The translations under genes and the position numbers were made by a program. Below are positions 24,701 through 38,828 of a DNA stretch of 64,000 nucleotides, piece by piece. The stretch spans positions 744,001 to 808,000 of the forward strand of contig VWZP01010162.1 of the NCBI GenBank assembly GCA_013396995.1, written 5' to 3'. Position 1 is the stretch's first letter, and every line of letters begins with the position of its first letter. The stretch is from Dicaeum eximium (taxonomy: Eukaryota > Chordata > Aves > Passeriformes > Dicaeidae). Below the pieces are notes generated by a model, which was not told the DNA's origin, searched no databases, and worked only from the letters and a program-made list of their open reading frames with translations.

Positions 24701-27700
24701 TGTCATCCTGTAAAAAGAAAGAAGTAACTTTCAAATTTGAATGAACAGGATTTTCTCTCTCTCATCTTCTCCCTCCTGCTGTCCCTGTTTTAATGGATTA
24801 TCTTACTTTATAAGCTACTTTTATAGGTCCAAGTGCAATCCAATACGTCTTAGTATTGCCATAGGAAAACACCCAAGAAACAGAAACACTTTTTTGTCAT
24901 TATTTCCAATAACTCCTCTGCACTTTTACATGGAGAGTATGAAATGAATTTTTCTTGTTTCCAAATACATAAAATAAGGAGCATCAATATAAAAAAGTGA
25001 TCTTCATAATTTTAACAGGGAAAGCAAAAGAAATAACAATTTTAACTATTGAAAAAAATTATCACATCCTTCTTCCTTAGGACTTGTCCCTCTCTCACTG
25101 AATTACGTTAATGCATGGAGGTTATATTTACATGGTATCATTAATTGCACTTGAATTGGAGATTTATGCATAGATTTATCCATAAGATTGGAATGATAGA
25201 GAGAACTCTTAGTAATCTCAGACTGTATTAAAGCACTTGATTCTCTTGAAGCTAATGAGAACCTCTCTTTCTGTTGTTCAAGGCTCTGAATTGTGCTTGC
25301 CTGTGGGATTCTTTGCCCCATTCCTTATTGTGGAAAAGAAGATGGGGTTAGCTAGGAAGTCTGCCAAGTTATAGTTTCCAAATCCTCCACTTTTTAAAGG
25401 GATATCTTTCTGAACCAGGGTATAGCTGGCCCAAGGTCACCTTTCAAACCTTATGCCTTTCCAGCTGAAATAACTTTGATTCTGACTCTATAACCACTCT
25501 TCTGAAATGCCTAGGAACATCCACAGATTGTACTTCATAACATACCCAAGGGCACAGTGATATGCCAAGTAGACTCCTCCTGTGACCTTCTGTCTTTCTC
25601 CTGCCCATTTCCAAATACCATGTGAGCTGGTGTGAGGCAAAGAAAATACTTCAATGTTCTTCCAGGGGAGTCCTGAGCAGAACAAGAGAGATAGGTAAGA
25701 GATGTATGCTGAGTCTGAGTTCAGGTTTGCACACAGCTAAGGGTGGGAACACACTGGGCTTCAGCACTGCAGGATCTGAGCTCTTAAAATCTCTATACCA
25801 TAAACCCCCAGATGAACAATCAGGATTTGTATATTAATTATATATATATATATGAACATGTACCACCTGTGTGGAGAGGAACATCAACTTGTTTCTATGT
25901 CCTCTTCCCTGTCCTGCTGCAACCTTCTTTAGCAGTTGCTTCTTCTATGTGCTTTCTACCCTGCCCAGTGTCTCATTGTGTACCTCAATGTTAAAGTTTT
26001 GGGTGATTCTCTAATCAAACTCCTGAATCATAAATCTCAGTTATCTTTTCTCTAGAAACCATTTAAAATCACATCCTGGTGCAGGAGCAAAGGGGTCTTT
26101 AAAGCTCCTAGTTATAACTGACCCTAATTCATGGCTATAACAAGGAAAATCAAAGTTACAGCCTGGCTTCAGAAAGATTCCCCGCAGGAACAGAAAACTG
26201 GGAGATTTTGCCAGTTTTGTATGAGGCATAGTTAAATTCACCTCTGTTCTGAAAAGAAAAAAGTGACTTTGTAGAAACAGCTCCATGTTTATTGTCTTTT
26301 CATCAAACAGGCATAGGTTACAAACAAAAAGATGGATTTTGTATCTACCATTCCTGCAAAGTCACTGTGGGCTCTTACTGTCAACCTTAGCTTCCCCCCA
26401 TTTTGCCTTCCATCAGCAGCAATAAAGACCTGCAGGCCAAATTGGTCCCCCTGAGATGACTGTGTAACACACTGACTTATAATTGTGCTCTCATTGACAC
26501 CTCTGCAGCTCCCTTAATGTCAGTGGTTTTCTGCCTGAGCTTAGCAAATATTTCACTGAGGGTATACAAAAGGTACAGTAGCTTGCAGCTCTTTCCTGCC
26601 TTATTCTGCAGAGAAAGCAGAAGGAAAATGAAGTAAGCTCTAGAAATCAGTTATATTTTCATTATCATATAATGTATTTCATATTTGATGAATTCTGTAG
26701 GAATTCCTTCCGTTGTTTAACAAGCCTGAACTGCTTCTAACTATCTGAAAAATACATAAAAGCTTGATTTGTGTTCCCCCAGGGGCAGCTTTTGATCGTG
26801 AAGTGCAATTGGAAAGGCCCTACCCTGCTGTGAAAGGTGTCCAAGGACAGGGAGGGGCAGCAGGGTCTCACTGTGGGGCTGGTCCCTACTCTGACCTGAC
26901 AGAGAGGCTTCCTCAGCTCTGTTCCACCCACTGCCAGGAGCTCCAGGAGTTCCCTTTTGAGTTGAAGGCAAAGGGACCACTTGTCAGGCATAAAGCTAAG
27001 TCCATGCATAACACAGAATCAACCACAAGGTTCACATGCCTATTCCACTGAGCACAGATATGCTAGTGGCTCGGATTTTCAAATTAAAATTTCAAATCTA
27101 CCATCCAAGATTGTTTGAGACAAAATGCTTATAAATTTTACCAGCTGATATTTGCTCGGGGACATTTTATTCATAACATGTGATGTGTTTCCATTTGCTT
27201 CTGAATGCAGAAATAGCTAAGCAAGGCATAAATAATGTCAGACAAATCAAGAACACACTCACTCATGGATACAATTTTTTTCACACCATTCAATTTCACT
27301 GAAACTCTTAACCTGAGTAAAATTGAAAGTCCAGGAAAAAATATCTTACTGTTTTGTCATGCACCTGATTAGCTTAGTTAGAAACCAAAGGATTTCATTA
27401 ACATTATTGTTTATTTTTGTATTTAGCATTCTGTAGTAACCCATGTTGTTGAACCGAACATATATTAAGTGTCTTCCAGATTTTGTCCTACAGTTTTTCA
27501 TACAGCATAATTTATAATTCTGAATGTCCTTCTGTTTTAGTAATTTCCTTTTGTCCCCAGTGGCCATTTTCACTCTTGCTGTATCTATTGTGAGATGGCA
27601 TATGCAACCTTTGGGCATGTAGGATATTAATCCATCTTTGATCACATTCCCCTGTGTATCCTCCCCACAGCTTCCTGATTTTCATCCAGAATGAACTCTG

Positions 27701-28185
27701 AAGCAATTCAACATCTTTATTTTTATTATTATGATCAGTTCACTTTACAAGTTAACAACATGAGGTCTAAAAGGTTTTTCTTGCTTTAGTGTTTTTTTTA
27801 TTCTTTTAAACTTAAAATTGTTCCTGTATTTTGATGCTGATTCCTTAGAAGTTTTTTCTCTTTTACTGCTTTTGTTTTTATTTTCCTGAATCCCTGTTTA
27901 CTTCACAGAAGTAAATATCAGAACACACAGCTGTGACACAGATCTTCTAAACTTAATATAGGTATCAAAGAAGGAAAACGTTTTTTTCTGTCATCACCAT
28001 CCTATCAATGCAGGGCTACTTCTCCAAAGTTATCTTGCTTGTCATCTCTACTCAAAAAACATTCCACAAGTAAGATCTTCCAGATATTATGACTAGTTTA
28101 TGCTAGTAAATATTAATTTTTTTGTTCTTGCATCTTAATAAAGATGACAACAGGACTACATGTGATTCTTTTGCAGGATTTAATT
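18771..28185. other. Gene-free unique sequence
   Basis: Long stretch with no exon, RNA gene or transposon that I can identify. It contains a purine-rich tract at 20,221-20,275, a single N at 20,357, short (TA)n runs near 24,099-24,114 and 25,838-25,852, and a 138-codon minus-strand frame at 21,244-21,660 without recognisable motifs. Parts of 23,080-24,560 have the TAAT-rich, low-repeat texture often seen in conserved non-coding elements, but I cannot test that here. Confidence 0.5.
20221..20275 (+). repeat. Purine-rich (GGA/GAA) tract
   Basis: About 55 bases of almost pure A and G, beginning with GGGGGAGGCAGGGAGGGAGG and continuing as GAAGAGA-type units. Low-complexity homopurine sequence of this kind can form triplex DNA, but no function is shown. 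Confidence 0.75.
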
Positions 28186-28189
28186 GCTC

Positions 28190-28208
28190 TTTTTTTTTTT
28201 TTTTTTTT
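28190..28208 (+). repeat. T19 homopolymer
   Basis: Nineteen thymines followed directly by CCCAGG. It looks like a polypyrimidine tract with an AG, but no matching exon or donor site is evident downstream, so I record it as a simple repeat. Confidence 0.8.
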
Positions 28209-28639
28209 CCCAGGCATTTGTAGGACTTTCCTTTGCTGTGTCATAGAAACACATGTTAGGTCATGGCAGTTTCCTTTGTCATTTTCTACCATCCTTGAAT
28301 CACTGTTGTTGTCTAAGAGCTCCCTACACTTTGCCTGCCTTCATGTTCTGTATCCCAACTACCAGAGACAGTTTACGCACCTGTAGCCATCTGTAGAAAT
28401 TTCACCTCACAAATACATCTGAGCAAGGGGGTTGTCACGTATATTTGTCTTGAAGCTGAATTGGTATCCCTCATAAAACCTGATGGTTTGAGTCTCTCTG
28501 ATTATGAGCCAGTGCCTCTGCATTTGCAGCCCACAACTGTGCCACCCTTTGCATCCATCCTGTGGGGAATACTCCTGTGTAATTTGTTGCCCACTGTTAC
28601 CTTGAGGCTTTTGCCTTCTATTGAATTTGTGGTTTCCCC

Positions 28640-28960
28640 CAGACCAAGTTATTCTTCCCTTGTGGCATGCATTAGCTTGCTTTTTTACAAGCTGCATCTC
28701 TTTTGGTATTCTCAGCCTGTGTTTCTCTGAGCTGCTTTATGTTTCATTTCTTGATCTTGACGTGTATAATGTCTCCCAATTTAGCATCATCTGCAAATTT
28801 AATGAATGTGGTTTTATCTTGCAATCTTCATGGCTGTCAATAAAGGTGGTAAAGTAAGTATTGGTTCTACTTTAGATCTCTGTGGCTCTGCAGTTCCCCC
28901 TTCACATCCATGCCCCATTCCCCCTCCCCTCAAACTCTCTGGATTGCAGTGGCTGGCAGT
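28640..28960 (-). mobile_element. Old CR1/L3-type LINE fragment with recognisable RT active-site box
   Basis: The minus-strand translation contains TTFIKFADDAKLGDIIHVK, with FADD encoded at 28,786-28,797. This is the LINE version of the reverse transcriptase YxDD catalytic box followed by the usual K-L-G. Just upstream on the minus strand, after a frameshift, FIDSHEDCKIK (about 28,807-28,845) matches the FIDSLDDG block that precedes it in these LINEs. The flanks on either side are too decayed to place, and the element may extend to about 28,400 and 29,150. Plus-strand frames here (28,461-28,730, 28,621-28,857, 28,882-29,179) are antisense or chance. The element is non-functional. Confidence 0.6.
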
Positions 28961-29179
28961 ACTCTCTCCTTTGTGGACTTCCACATAAATCTAGCCTGTA
29001 TATTAATTTGCTATATAATGGGTTCACCAAAATCCCTATCTGTGATACAGACTGTACCTCAGATATCCAGAGATTTAGGAAACATTGTAGAATGCAGTGA
29101 CAAGTTAAATAGCCTAGGTCTCCTACCCAGCTCTCATGTAATACTTGCATTAGATCACATAGTGCATCTCTTGTCTTGA

Positions 29180-29985
29180 AACCAGTGGCAATTAACCAAG
29201 TTTTGACTTCTTTTTGGTTTTGATAATCATGTGAGGTATTTTCCCCACATGTATAGAAAGCAGTTTTTAGTGTGAATTAAAGTAGACCACGTTAAGGGTA
29301 ACCCAAATCATCTGCACACTCATTCTTCCAGAATAGGCATCTTGATATTGCTCCACAGCAAGAGGTGAACAGCCAGTAGAAATACCTTGTTTGTGTGTGA
29401 CTTTGCTTATATTTACAAATTTTGCTACCATGACTGAAAAGTCATCTCACTAAGCAGCACAAAATCCAAGCATACATGGAAATTCACTGGCAGAATAAAC
29501 TGTTTTTACAGACATTGTCTTCAGAGAGTTCAGAGAGGTTATGGCAAAAGACTGAAGGGGAAAAATGGTTTTTGTTTTTTTTTTTCCTTTTACATAAGAT
29601 ATTTCTTTCAAAGAAGGCTTTATGCAAGGTTAATAGGTACTTAGCAACTTTTCATCTCAGCAAATATATACCAGATATTTAGGCCAATAATAGAAGGAAA
29701 AGAGAGAATGAGTAATAAATATATAGTGATACAAGTACTTATCAGCAACCAGAGCTGCTTCTGCTCCAGCTACCAGTAGTAGGATCACACAATTTTAATG
29801 CTGTGGAAAGCACAAAAGAAAGAAGAAATTGGGATGGAAGCCAGAAGAAAGGCCAGGTGATCTAGAAGATGGGTCATCAGTTTACATCTTCAGCAAAGTA
29901 TATCCAGTTTTCTGCAAATTTCCAGCCTATGCCCATGCCCTCTGCACATCATACAACCTCCTCTACAAAATGGGTCTATGTCACA
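29180..29985. other. Gene-free unique sequence
   Basis: No recognisable feature. It contains a T-rich run near 29,570-29,590 inside a 68-codon frame with no known motif. Confidence 0.55.
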
Positions 29986-29992
29986 AAAACAT

Positions 29993-30095
29993 AAAATCAT
30001 AGAACCATGGATTGGAAGGGACCTTGAAGATACCATCTAGTCCCAATCTGCCCCACCATGGGGGTTGTCACCCACTGGATCAGATTGCTCATAAT
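29993..30095 (-). mobile_element. CR1 3'-tail fragment
   Basis: The + strand reads ATCATAGAACCATGGATTGG followed by GAAGGGACCTTGAAGATACC and a stretch of TCTAGTCCCAATCTGCC type. This is the reverse complement of the last 100 or so bases of an avian CR1 element. Only the extreme 3' end was inserted or survives, as is common for severely 5'-truncated CR1 copies. No coding capacity. Confidence 0.85.
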
Positions 30096-30099
30096 CACA

Positions 30100-33000
30100 G
30101 ACTAATTTGAGGCCTGCAGATAGCAACATGAGCAGGCAGTAGTTTTAACTTGAAGCTCTCTGCTAGCTCTTCCAAAGGTAAACATAGCTCAGGTATTTAT
30201 AACTAATGTCTTCCCTTTCCTAGTAAGTGAAGTTTTAAGAAAGGCAATTTACTCAGAGATTACCTTCAAATTAGGCACAGATAGATTTCTATGTACTATC
30301 CCCAAAATGTTCAGTCCCACAGTCACTCTTTAACTGTGGGGCAGACTTCTGCATCAACCAAACACTCATGACTGGTAGAAATTATAAAAAGCCTGCAGAA
30401 TCTTATGGTTGTACAGCTCTTCAGCTTTCCTACCTACTATTCTGTTGTAAAAAGTAGATTAAACCTCAGCAGTATATTTCAGTCTCTAGACATTTTGTGC
30501 CTGATTATTTTTAAAACATTTTTTCTGTCTTGCTTTCTTCCCTCCTTTTTTTTTTCCCCCACTGACATATTTATAAATGTTCTTTTATTTTCCTCTGTAC
30601 TTGTAGCTGGCATTTACCCCAACTTTTTCTGTTCTCAGCTGTGGCTGAATATTCTTGCTTCATTGCCTCCTTCCTTCTTCATTTCCAGTTGACAGCATCA
30701 TTGTAAGATGAGCTAAAAAGAAAATTGGAAACACTGCTTACTTCACAACTATGCACTGAGTGTCCCAGCTCTGCAGTCTCCCAGAGAAGCTACAATGAGA
30801 ACATGCTGCACCAACAGACAGGTCTTTTATCTGCAGATCTCAACATATCTTGCAGGGACAGCTGGTGTTCAGCATTCCTATTGTGTTGCTGTGCAAAGGT
30901 GGCCTTGAGCAGATTGATACAGGACAATATTCACTGTATCACACATGCATTTCAAATCTTGTTTCTTATTCGTCTCTACTTATCACCCTTTTTATTCCTG
31001 AGGTAAGTTCTGATCCTTTCCCAAGCATGTAATGCTTTTTCTGACTAAACTTAATGTATACAGTGAGTTGAAAATGACTTCTGGGGGCTGGACCTCAGAG
31101 TGGGTTGCAAGTATTTGTCATAGAGTTGTGTCCTGTTTCCAGGGGTCTGTGCATGGGAGACTGCAAATCTAAGGGTGTGTCTGATGGAGGTCAGGTACAA
31201 ATCATCATAAAAATATCTGTTGCTTTAATGTCCTGCTTCCATTTTTGGAGTATTCCTGGAGGAGGAGGCAGAAAGCGAGTAAATAACAGACAGTATTTAC
31301 CTCATGAAGTAAATGACTTCATTTTTGCCCGATTTGTAAGATCTGTATCTTTCTGAGCAGTGAGAGTTATTTTTAGTGATTTGCATCACTGGCTCTTGGC
31401 AGCCATGGCAACTAGAACCCTCTTCTACGCAGCAAAAACAGGGAAAGGAGAGAAGCCAACTTCACTTTTACCCTGGCCTCACTTTGCTGGTTTTTGTCCT
31501 CCCCACTGCAACAGGTCTAAGTTTAGTACAATTGCTTTTGGAGCCTAACACATTTCCCCATATATTCCCAGCTTCACCCTAACCTGGAGGAATGAACTCT
31601 AGCAGTGAGGCTTCCCCATGCTGTATTTTGTTGCGTTTGCTGTGTTGCCATCTGTATTTTATATGATGATGGCTTTCTCAGTCTTGAATTAGCATTTCAA
31701 TGGGACATACACAGGACCATGAGGTGAAACCATGGCCTGTCCCATGACAAGTGTCAAGCCCAGACTTCTACTTATTCATCCAGAAACCGTGGCTTCTTCT
31801 CAGTCATAGAATTTCTAGGTTTGAAAACAAAGGCTTTTTGCCATAAAGCATTTCCTTTTAAAAAGCAGAAAACTAGATGCATGTGAATGGGATGAGCTTT
31901 GGTATTTCCTAGCAGAAGAGGGAAGAATGAAGAAATTCTTCTGTATTTTTTTCCACTTCTGTGTGTGTAAGTCTGCCACTGACTGCCTGTCAACACTTCC
32001 TCGCAGGCCACCAAACAACTTGTCCAAACAGGACAAGGTAATACCCTCAGTCTCTATTGAATTGAAAGAATCATAACTAACAGACTTGAAGTGAGATTCC
32101 TTGCCATATTACCAGTGTCTTAAATCACCCTTCCCCTCCCCCAGTGTAATAATTACCAGACTGCTATCAGCTAATTTAGAAATCTCTCATACATTGTCTG
32201 TTATATGTGAATGCCTTTCTAAGAATGATTCTTTTTCTGTGTGAAAATGGAACTATTATCTTGATGCCTTGAGAGGCTACCTAGAACAGAGGCTAGACAG
32301 TATTAAAGGAATAAAGTAGGTTTTTGTTAAAAGCCCTTCAGAGGATTCACCTTGGGCAGTATAAGAGCCCGGCCATGGTTACACCCAAGATGGACAACGG
32401 GTCCTGAGTTTTCACACTTTTGTAAGTTTTGGTCTCTTTACCTATAGGGGTTAATTGTCCAATTACAGCTTCAGGTTATGAACTCACATCCTCCCAGACT
32501 GCTTTCCTCAGTTTGCTGCTGTTTGTACTTTTTGGGTCTGAAGCTGAAATGGTGTCTTTTGTTCTCGAGCTGGAAAAGGATTGTTTTGTCTCACCAAACT
32601 GTGACAAGAACTTGCTAGCACTTTATATGAAGTTCACAGTTATATACTAATGCAGTATCGAATCTGGAAAATATGAAAGCTAAAACTTAAGGCATCAATC
32701 TTTGCAAAAAAGCTTTCTTAAAAAGGAAGCTAGAGAAGGAATCGGAGAGAGGCATACTATGGTAATTGGTAAATGGAGAGGCTGGGAACAGTCTGAACCT
32801 GTAAGATCTGTGTTAGTGATGTATCTTTTGGAAGACGCAAAGCATCAACGCCTGGACACAATAAAGTTGTGGATTTTCTGGCAGACATTGCAATTACCTG
32901 GGCTTCTGAGGAAACACGAAAAGGGCCGGTGGAGATATTTGTATTGTTTGTGCTCAATGTCAACTCTGTCTCAAAAGATCAAATACACTCGTTCATTCAT

Positions 33001-36000
33001 GCTTTTATTTTCTTGGATAGTACATTCATAATGCACACAAGCATTGCTTTGAGGGGCAGATGGTGCCAATTGATTGCATATTCATTATTTGTGGAAGAGA
33101 CCTCATGCATTCTCACATTTTTGTGTGAAATCATCCTCTATGAGATGCTAAAGTGACTGAGATTATTTGACTGACTCCTCAGCAGAGTCCCTCTCACAGT
33201 GCTGCTGGGTTGTGTTTGACAGTATTTCTACCCTCAGGAACTGCCAGGCCCAACACAGGAGAAATCTATTGCTGAAACATTGTGGGATGGAGCCTCAATG
33301 GAGCACCTGCCCACCAGAAGATTTATTGCTCTTGACAACGGAAAATAATTGTCAAATCGGAAAGGAGGCATTGTTATGTCTCTAGAAACAGAAAACTGCT
33401 ACAAAGACTTAACTTCTCTATATCTTGGATAAAATGGCCATTTGTAAAGCCAGACTATTATTTAATGAGGATGAGAAAATGAAAATAGGAAAATATGAGA
33501 AAATCTGATATTCTTTGCACTGATGTTATCTGCCTGCTCCTGGGTCTGCTTTCTGGACAGTGTTAGATCCTGTTCCTCTTGCCTATTAGACAAGTAGAGA
33601 GGCCAAGATTTTTTCTGTAGCTTTTTTGATACCTTTGTTGAGTCAAGGAAAGGGTTGACTGCTTAAAAAGCTGTATTTCCAGCAGAGGTTTAGAGATGGG
33701 AACTTGGGAGTGTCATAGAACAGATACCATTTCCTTCCTGGCTAGCCTGATAGGATCAAAGTTGGGAAATACTGTCTCCTGAGGGAAAGTGATCTCTGCT
33801 TTCCAGAGGGGTAAGAGTCTCTTTATGTCTTATCTTTCTTATCTGTCTTTCCTATCTCTAGCTATATTTGTATGAACATGATATAAGCCTGGGACCATTC
33901 TCATGAAATATACATTTTTGTGTCAACTTATTTCTCCAGAGTTATATGATTTAACCTTGTTGGGGAGATACCTGTAAAATAAATTTCGGTATTTTAATAG
34001 ATACAGAGGGACAGAGTCTAAATATTAGGCTTACTCTGTGTACAGGCACAAAAATAATGTTGCCTGGAGTAAACTATATCTCTTTGCCCTTCAGAAGCTC
34101 ATCTGAGAGTAATTGTACATACCCAGCTAAATCAAAAGAGAGCCACAGTTTGATGCAAGAGATTGGATTAGAGGCTATGACTGAAGTATTTCAGGCCTCC
34201 CTGATCAAGGCAAGCTATACAGCAGTCATCAGAAAAGAAAGAAGGAAGTGTGAATAGAAATAGCTCTTCCTATGAGGCATTAAAAAGGATCAAAATTCAA
34301 AGTTAAAACAGACTAAGCTTTCCAGAATATTCAAAATCATTAAAAATAGTTTATTCAAGCAATAATCTCTTTAGAATTGGTTATTACCACTATTAATGAC
34401 TTGCTAGTTAAAATATTAATGGATCATAACCAAAAACTGCTGGCAATGTCTGATTTCAAGGGGTATTATCTCTTAATTAATGATACTTCACCTATTTGCA
34501 GTCAGTTTTGTAGGGATCTATTTTACTGTCTGTTTCAGGATACTAAAGCCAGTTATAACAGATGAAGGAGACATTACAAAGAGAGACGAATTTCATGGCT
34601 TATTTTCTTGGTGTTTTGCATTTTGTGGCCTGTCAGCTAGCTTGCATCTGAATTTACTTGTCTCTTATTAGTATATGGTTTCTTATTAGGAATTTTATGT
34701 GCTTTGAAATTGCATCTTGGAATTGCGTATTGAAAAGCAATGCATGCTTTTGGGAGAGGTTGGTAGATAGAAATTTAAAATATTTATTTTAAATCAATGT
34801 TTTATAAATCACCTCTTTTTGATCTCTGATCTGAATGTCCATTTCTTTCACATATATATTCCATTTTCACCAATCCTTTTTGTCATATCCTGTTTAAGGA
34901 ACCTTGTTTCACATGTTGAGACAACGGATTTTATAGCTTATAATTTGTACACCATGTTGATCACAAAGGATTTAGGATTATAACTGGTGAAAATGAAATA
35001 AGATGAAAGGCTAGGTGGCAGGAAGTGTGGAGGGTGTGATAAACATTTGATATGATTACTAAACATTCTCAGACTTCAGTTTTGTTAGAGTTTCTGGGTG
35101 TCCATTGCTCTCTGTGCTTGCAGCTCTTTTACTTAGGAACAGGACAGAAAGCAACTTGTCTGTAACAGGCACTTTCAATACCTATAGCTAATTCCTTCTT
35201 GTCCCTGTACTGCCCCACACACTGAGTAACAGAAATGAGAAAACCCTTTCATACAGGGGTTTTACTTAAGTACAAAATTAACTGTCTTTGCATTGTGTGG
35301 TTTGGATACATTCAGGTCTTCTATGACTATGGTTTCTCAGGAGCTGGTCCTACAAACCCCTACAAGATTAATCTTCTTGCCCTAAATGCTTCCAGGGTAC
35401 AGGAGCAGAACTGTTCTGGGGACTGAAAAGATGATCATTCCCTTGATCATAAATCTGACTGTAAGCTCAAACTTTTAGATTATCAGTAGTGCTTTCAGTG
35501 AGTTCTCTTCTTTAAAAATTCTTGGAATTATTGACAAGTTTTCTAGTGTACTTCTGTTATTCATTCTTCTTTAATGGAGTATTCCAGAAAACAGAAAATG
35601 TGAGTACATACACTTCACATTGAATAGCTCTGTAACTTTCCAGGTATTAAGATTTTCTTTTTAAGTCAATTTTGATAAGCTCTGTAGAGCATCCCTCCAG
35701 CCTGCCTTATTTCTAGATCCCAAGTCGAGAAATTAAGAACCTTACTAAGAGCACAGGGAGGAGTTCAGTAGACATACAGATGGTAAAACCTCAGATGAAA
35801 TTAAAATTTTAAAAATATTTAAATTAAAGATAATCTTTCATTTTCTAAAAAATAGGGTAGACATACTACAATAAGGTTGTTCCTTGCACTCTTGTGGGCT
35901 TTATTGCTTTCATTTTAGCAAATTTTGGGCTACCAAAAGATGATAATTTTAATTTGAGATGAAGGACTACCATCTGTGAATACAGTGGACTCCTTTCCCT

Positions 36001-38690
36001 TATGTATTTTCTACGCAAATAACATCCATTTTATTGTTTGGGGAGTGTGATGAAGATAATAAAAGTGAATAGAGACAGGTGTTGATCAAACAGATGTTAT
36101 TTTAGTCTGATTCCTTCTATCTATCTCATCAGTGTTCATCAACACAGACATGCATCACTGCTAATATTTTAAGTCTGAGCTAGTCCTACTGGCTTGCATT
36201 GTGATTTACTGGGGGAACACAAAGGAGTAAATAGACAGTATCAAACTCCAGGGGTTTTCATTACAGACACTTAGAGATGAAAAGCAGGCCACTTTACTTT
36301 TGTCTCTTGTATCAATTAGCCTTCCATGAATCTCATCCTTTAATTTTTTTATCTCTACTGATATTTTCAAATGAGTGAAGTGAGAGGAATGGCATACAGA
36401 TATTGAGGAATGTTTTCACAAGTAACTCTGCTCTACAAAGCCAGTGTTACTGCACAGTTTATACCTGAACTTCGTCAGATACAGAATAAATTATCTCAAT
36501 GTAACCCATGTGGAATGTAGGCTAAAGCTGATTTTAATGCTACACTAAAACTGTTTTGAATCCATTTCAGTGATATGGTTTAATTAACCAGACCTCTTCT
36601 TCTAGCCCCATGTACTCAATGCAAATTAATGGCACTCAGAATATACATTCTCTCAGTGTCTTGCCTGCTGTTTGCTGCCTGTGAATCCTATCTTGCATTC
36701 CACACCTTGCACTTGCACAGGTAGTGATTAACTACCTCCAGAAGTCATTTCCTCCTAAGTGGCTTCACAATATTTTTCTTCCATGGAAGGCAAATATGGT
36801 GAGTGAGCCAGCACAAAACCATTTTCAAAGGTGTCAGCACTACTGTGCCAGAGTATCGTTTCTAATATCTTGTGCTATAATGTAGAACACAAAATAAATA
36901 TTACATTATTTACTTAATGCTGTATCACTTACCTCAGACGCCAACTGAGGTGTCTGTTTTGTATTAAAAATATGCTGCTTGTGCTAGAAGGTGATGGTGG
37001 AAGTTTTATGCAGCCTCAGAATGCAACTTTTTAAAAAATATGTCATCTAGATAAAAGCCTGAGAAATTACACGGCTTTCCTGCAGGGAGTGTGAGCAGCC
37101 ACAAATCATGTTGAGGCTATGATACAAACTTAGTCACTCTAGTATCCTCTGTAACCAAGAGGGAATGCCATTTAAAAGCTGGATTTTCTGCTTCATGAGA
37201 TTCTCACATGTAAAACTTTACTTGCCAGAAGGGAATAAATAAGAAATGGAACTGTTGAAAATCCTTTCAAATCAAGTTCTGACAAAATCCAATCTTTACA
37301 GTTTTTACTTGAAGAGCACTGTCAAAATGTCAGGTTGAAATGAAGCCCTGACAGGTCACTTTGGCTCAGGCTGTAGAGAGAGACCTTTGAAAAGCTGTCT
37401 TTGTTTCCATGTGCTCTTAAGCTTTAGTATTCCTGGAGGCCCCCAGCAGGCAGTGCAGCTCTGTCAACCAGGTGCTTTATTAAATTTCTGTAACAAAGAC
37501 TACTGCCCAAAAGGACCTCACAGTAAAAGGCCAACGGGACAGAAGAGGTGATGTGAAAAAATGCTGCTGTACTTACTGTGACTGAAATAAGACCTGTCTA
37601 GATGCTTTCTTCTTCTACCAACAGCAGCAGGTAGAGGCTCTGATATAAACACATGAGGTCTCAGCAGATAAAAAAATTGGCAAGGTCCAATGTAGGTGGT
37701 CTGCAATCAGGCAGCTAAGCCAGGAGAGCCACTGCATCACTACCTGGAGCAGTAGGGCTCCAGGTTCCTGCTAGAAGATACATCAACCTGGCAGCCTCAT
37801 CAGTGCTAAGGGGCAACTGCTGCAGGTTTCATATCCTATCTTCACATCTGCTGTCAGACCTGTAACCTCAGAGGAGCCGGTGGGGAAACAGACCCTGATG
37901 GTAATTCCTTACTGGAAACACTGAGTCACTGTGCTTTGCCTTTCGTATCACCTGGGCTTCTCAAATGTTGGTGCTGTATTGGAAAGTTAATATGCAACTG
38001 GAGAATTTTTCAGTAAAGTTTGGTTGAAAAGATAATAATGCTTTTTTTGGTCCTACTTTGCATCGTTTTCCAGATGTGATCCTTGTGGAAAGACAATGTT
38101 TTGTCTTTATGTTTGGAAGCTTCCTTCTCACATAAGTCACAAGCAGTCATTACTTGTACTGTTGAAACGTTTACATGAAGTGTTATTTAAACTGTCTGTT
38201 GCAAAGGAAAACAGTGTTTCAAACATAAGAGTGAACCTCACAATTGAAAAATGACCTCCTTCAATTTGCTTCTTAATGACTACTCCACTCATTGAGCAGC
38301 TTCTGCAAGGAAGAATAGCAATTTATATCATCAGAGTTGCTGAATAGGTTATAAACTGACCTCTATGTGCTATACATATTTACCCATTGCACAGGGAAAA
38401 CACAGAAGAATCCAAGGCTCATTTACATCTGATGTTTTCCAAGGACCTACTGCTGAGTCGTTCACTTAAACCAATATGGCATACTTATTATTATTATTAT
38501 TAGTTAAAGCAACAATTTAGGTGGTGTTTTGTATATTACTAACATGGCTGATTTTCATGAAATTGAAAAAAACAACAGCCAGTGAAGACAAATAAAGCTA
38601 GCTGAACAAGGTTCACTTTATTAATTTTTTAATGTTTTTTTCTTGAATAGAAGGGTGGATTAACTCTCTGTTGGAAAGGCAGTGTAAATC
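30100..38690. other. Gene-free unique sequence
   Basis: No exon, RNA gene or transposon that I can identify. A pyrimidine-rich section at 30,470-30,690 yields a hydrophobic 95-codon frame (30,405-30,692), which is a composition effect. A short (TTA)n run lies at about 38,486-38,503. AT content is high throughout and CpG is scarce. Confidence 0.5.
38486..38503 (+). repeat. Short (TTA)n microsatellite
   Basis: About six TTA/ATT units in a row. Simple repeat without evident function. Confidence 0.75.
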
Positions 38691-38734
38691 AGTTCACATC
38701 CCACCTTGTAGAAGAAGAGAAAAGATGTGTCTCT

Positions 38735-38826
38735 AGAAGGAAAAGCAATCAACAGAAGGGGTGGAGAAAAAGTATAAATCAGGATGGTTTATGTTTCCTT
38801 CCACCTTGTAGATTGCTTTTCCTTCT
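38735..38826. repeat. 16-bp perfect inverted repeat with overlapping 12-bp direct repeat
   Basis: AGAAGGAAAAGCAATC at 38,735-38,750 is exactly the reverse complement of GATTGCTTTTCCTTCT at 38,811-38,826, with a 60-base spacer. In addition CCACCTTGTAGA occurs twice in direct orientation, at 38,701-38,712 and 38,801-38,812, about 100 bases apart. No transposon family is recognised. It could be the remains of a small rearrangement or templated insertion. Confidence 0.85.
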
Positions 38827-38828
38827 GT

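Noticed and set aside
28190..28386. T19-CCCAG resembling a 3' splice site followed by an open frame to 28,386
   Set aside because: No good donor site or protein motif follows, and the T run fits a simple homopolymer.
31803..31835. TCATAGAATTTCTAGGTTTG resembling a reversed CR1 tail
   Set aside because: Similarity covers only about 25-30 bases and the following sequence does not match CR1.
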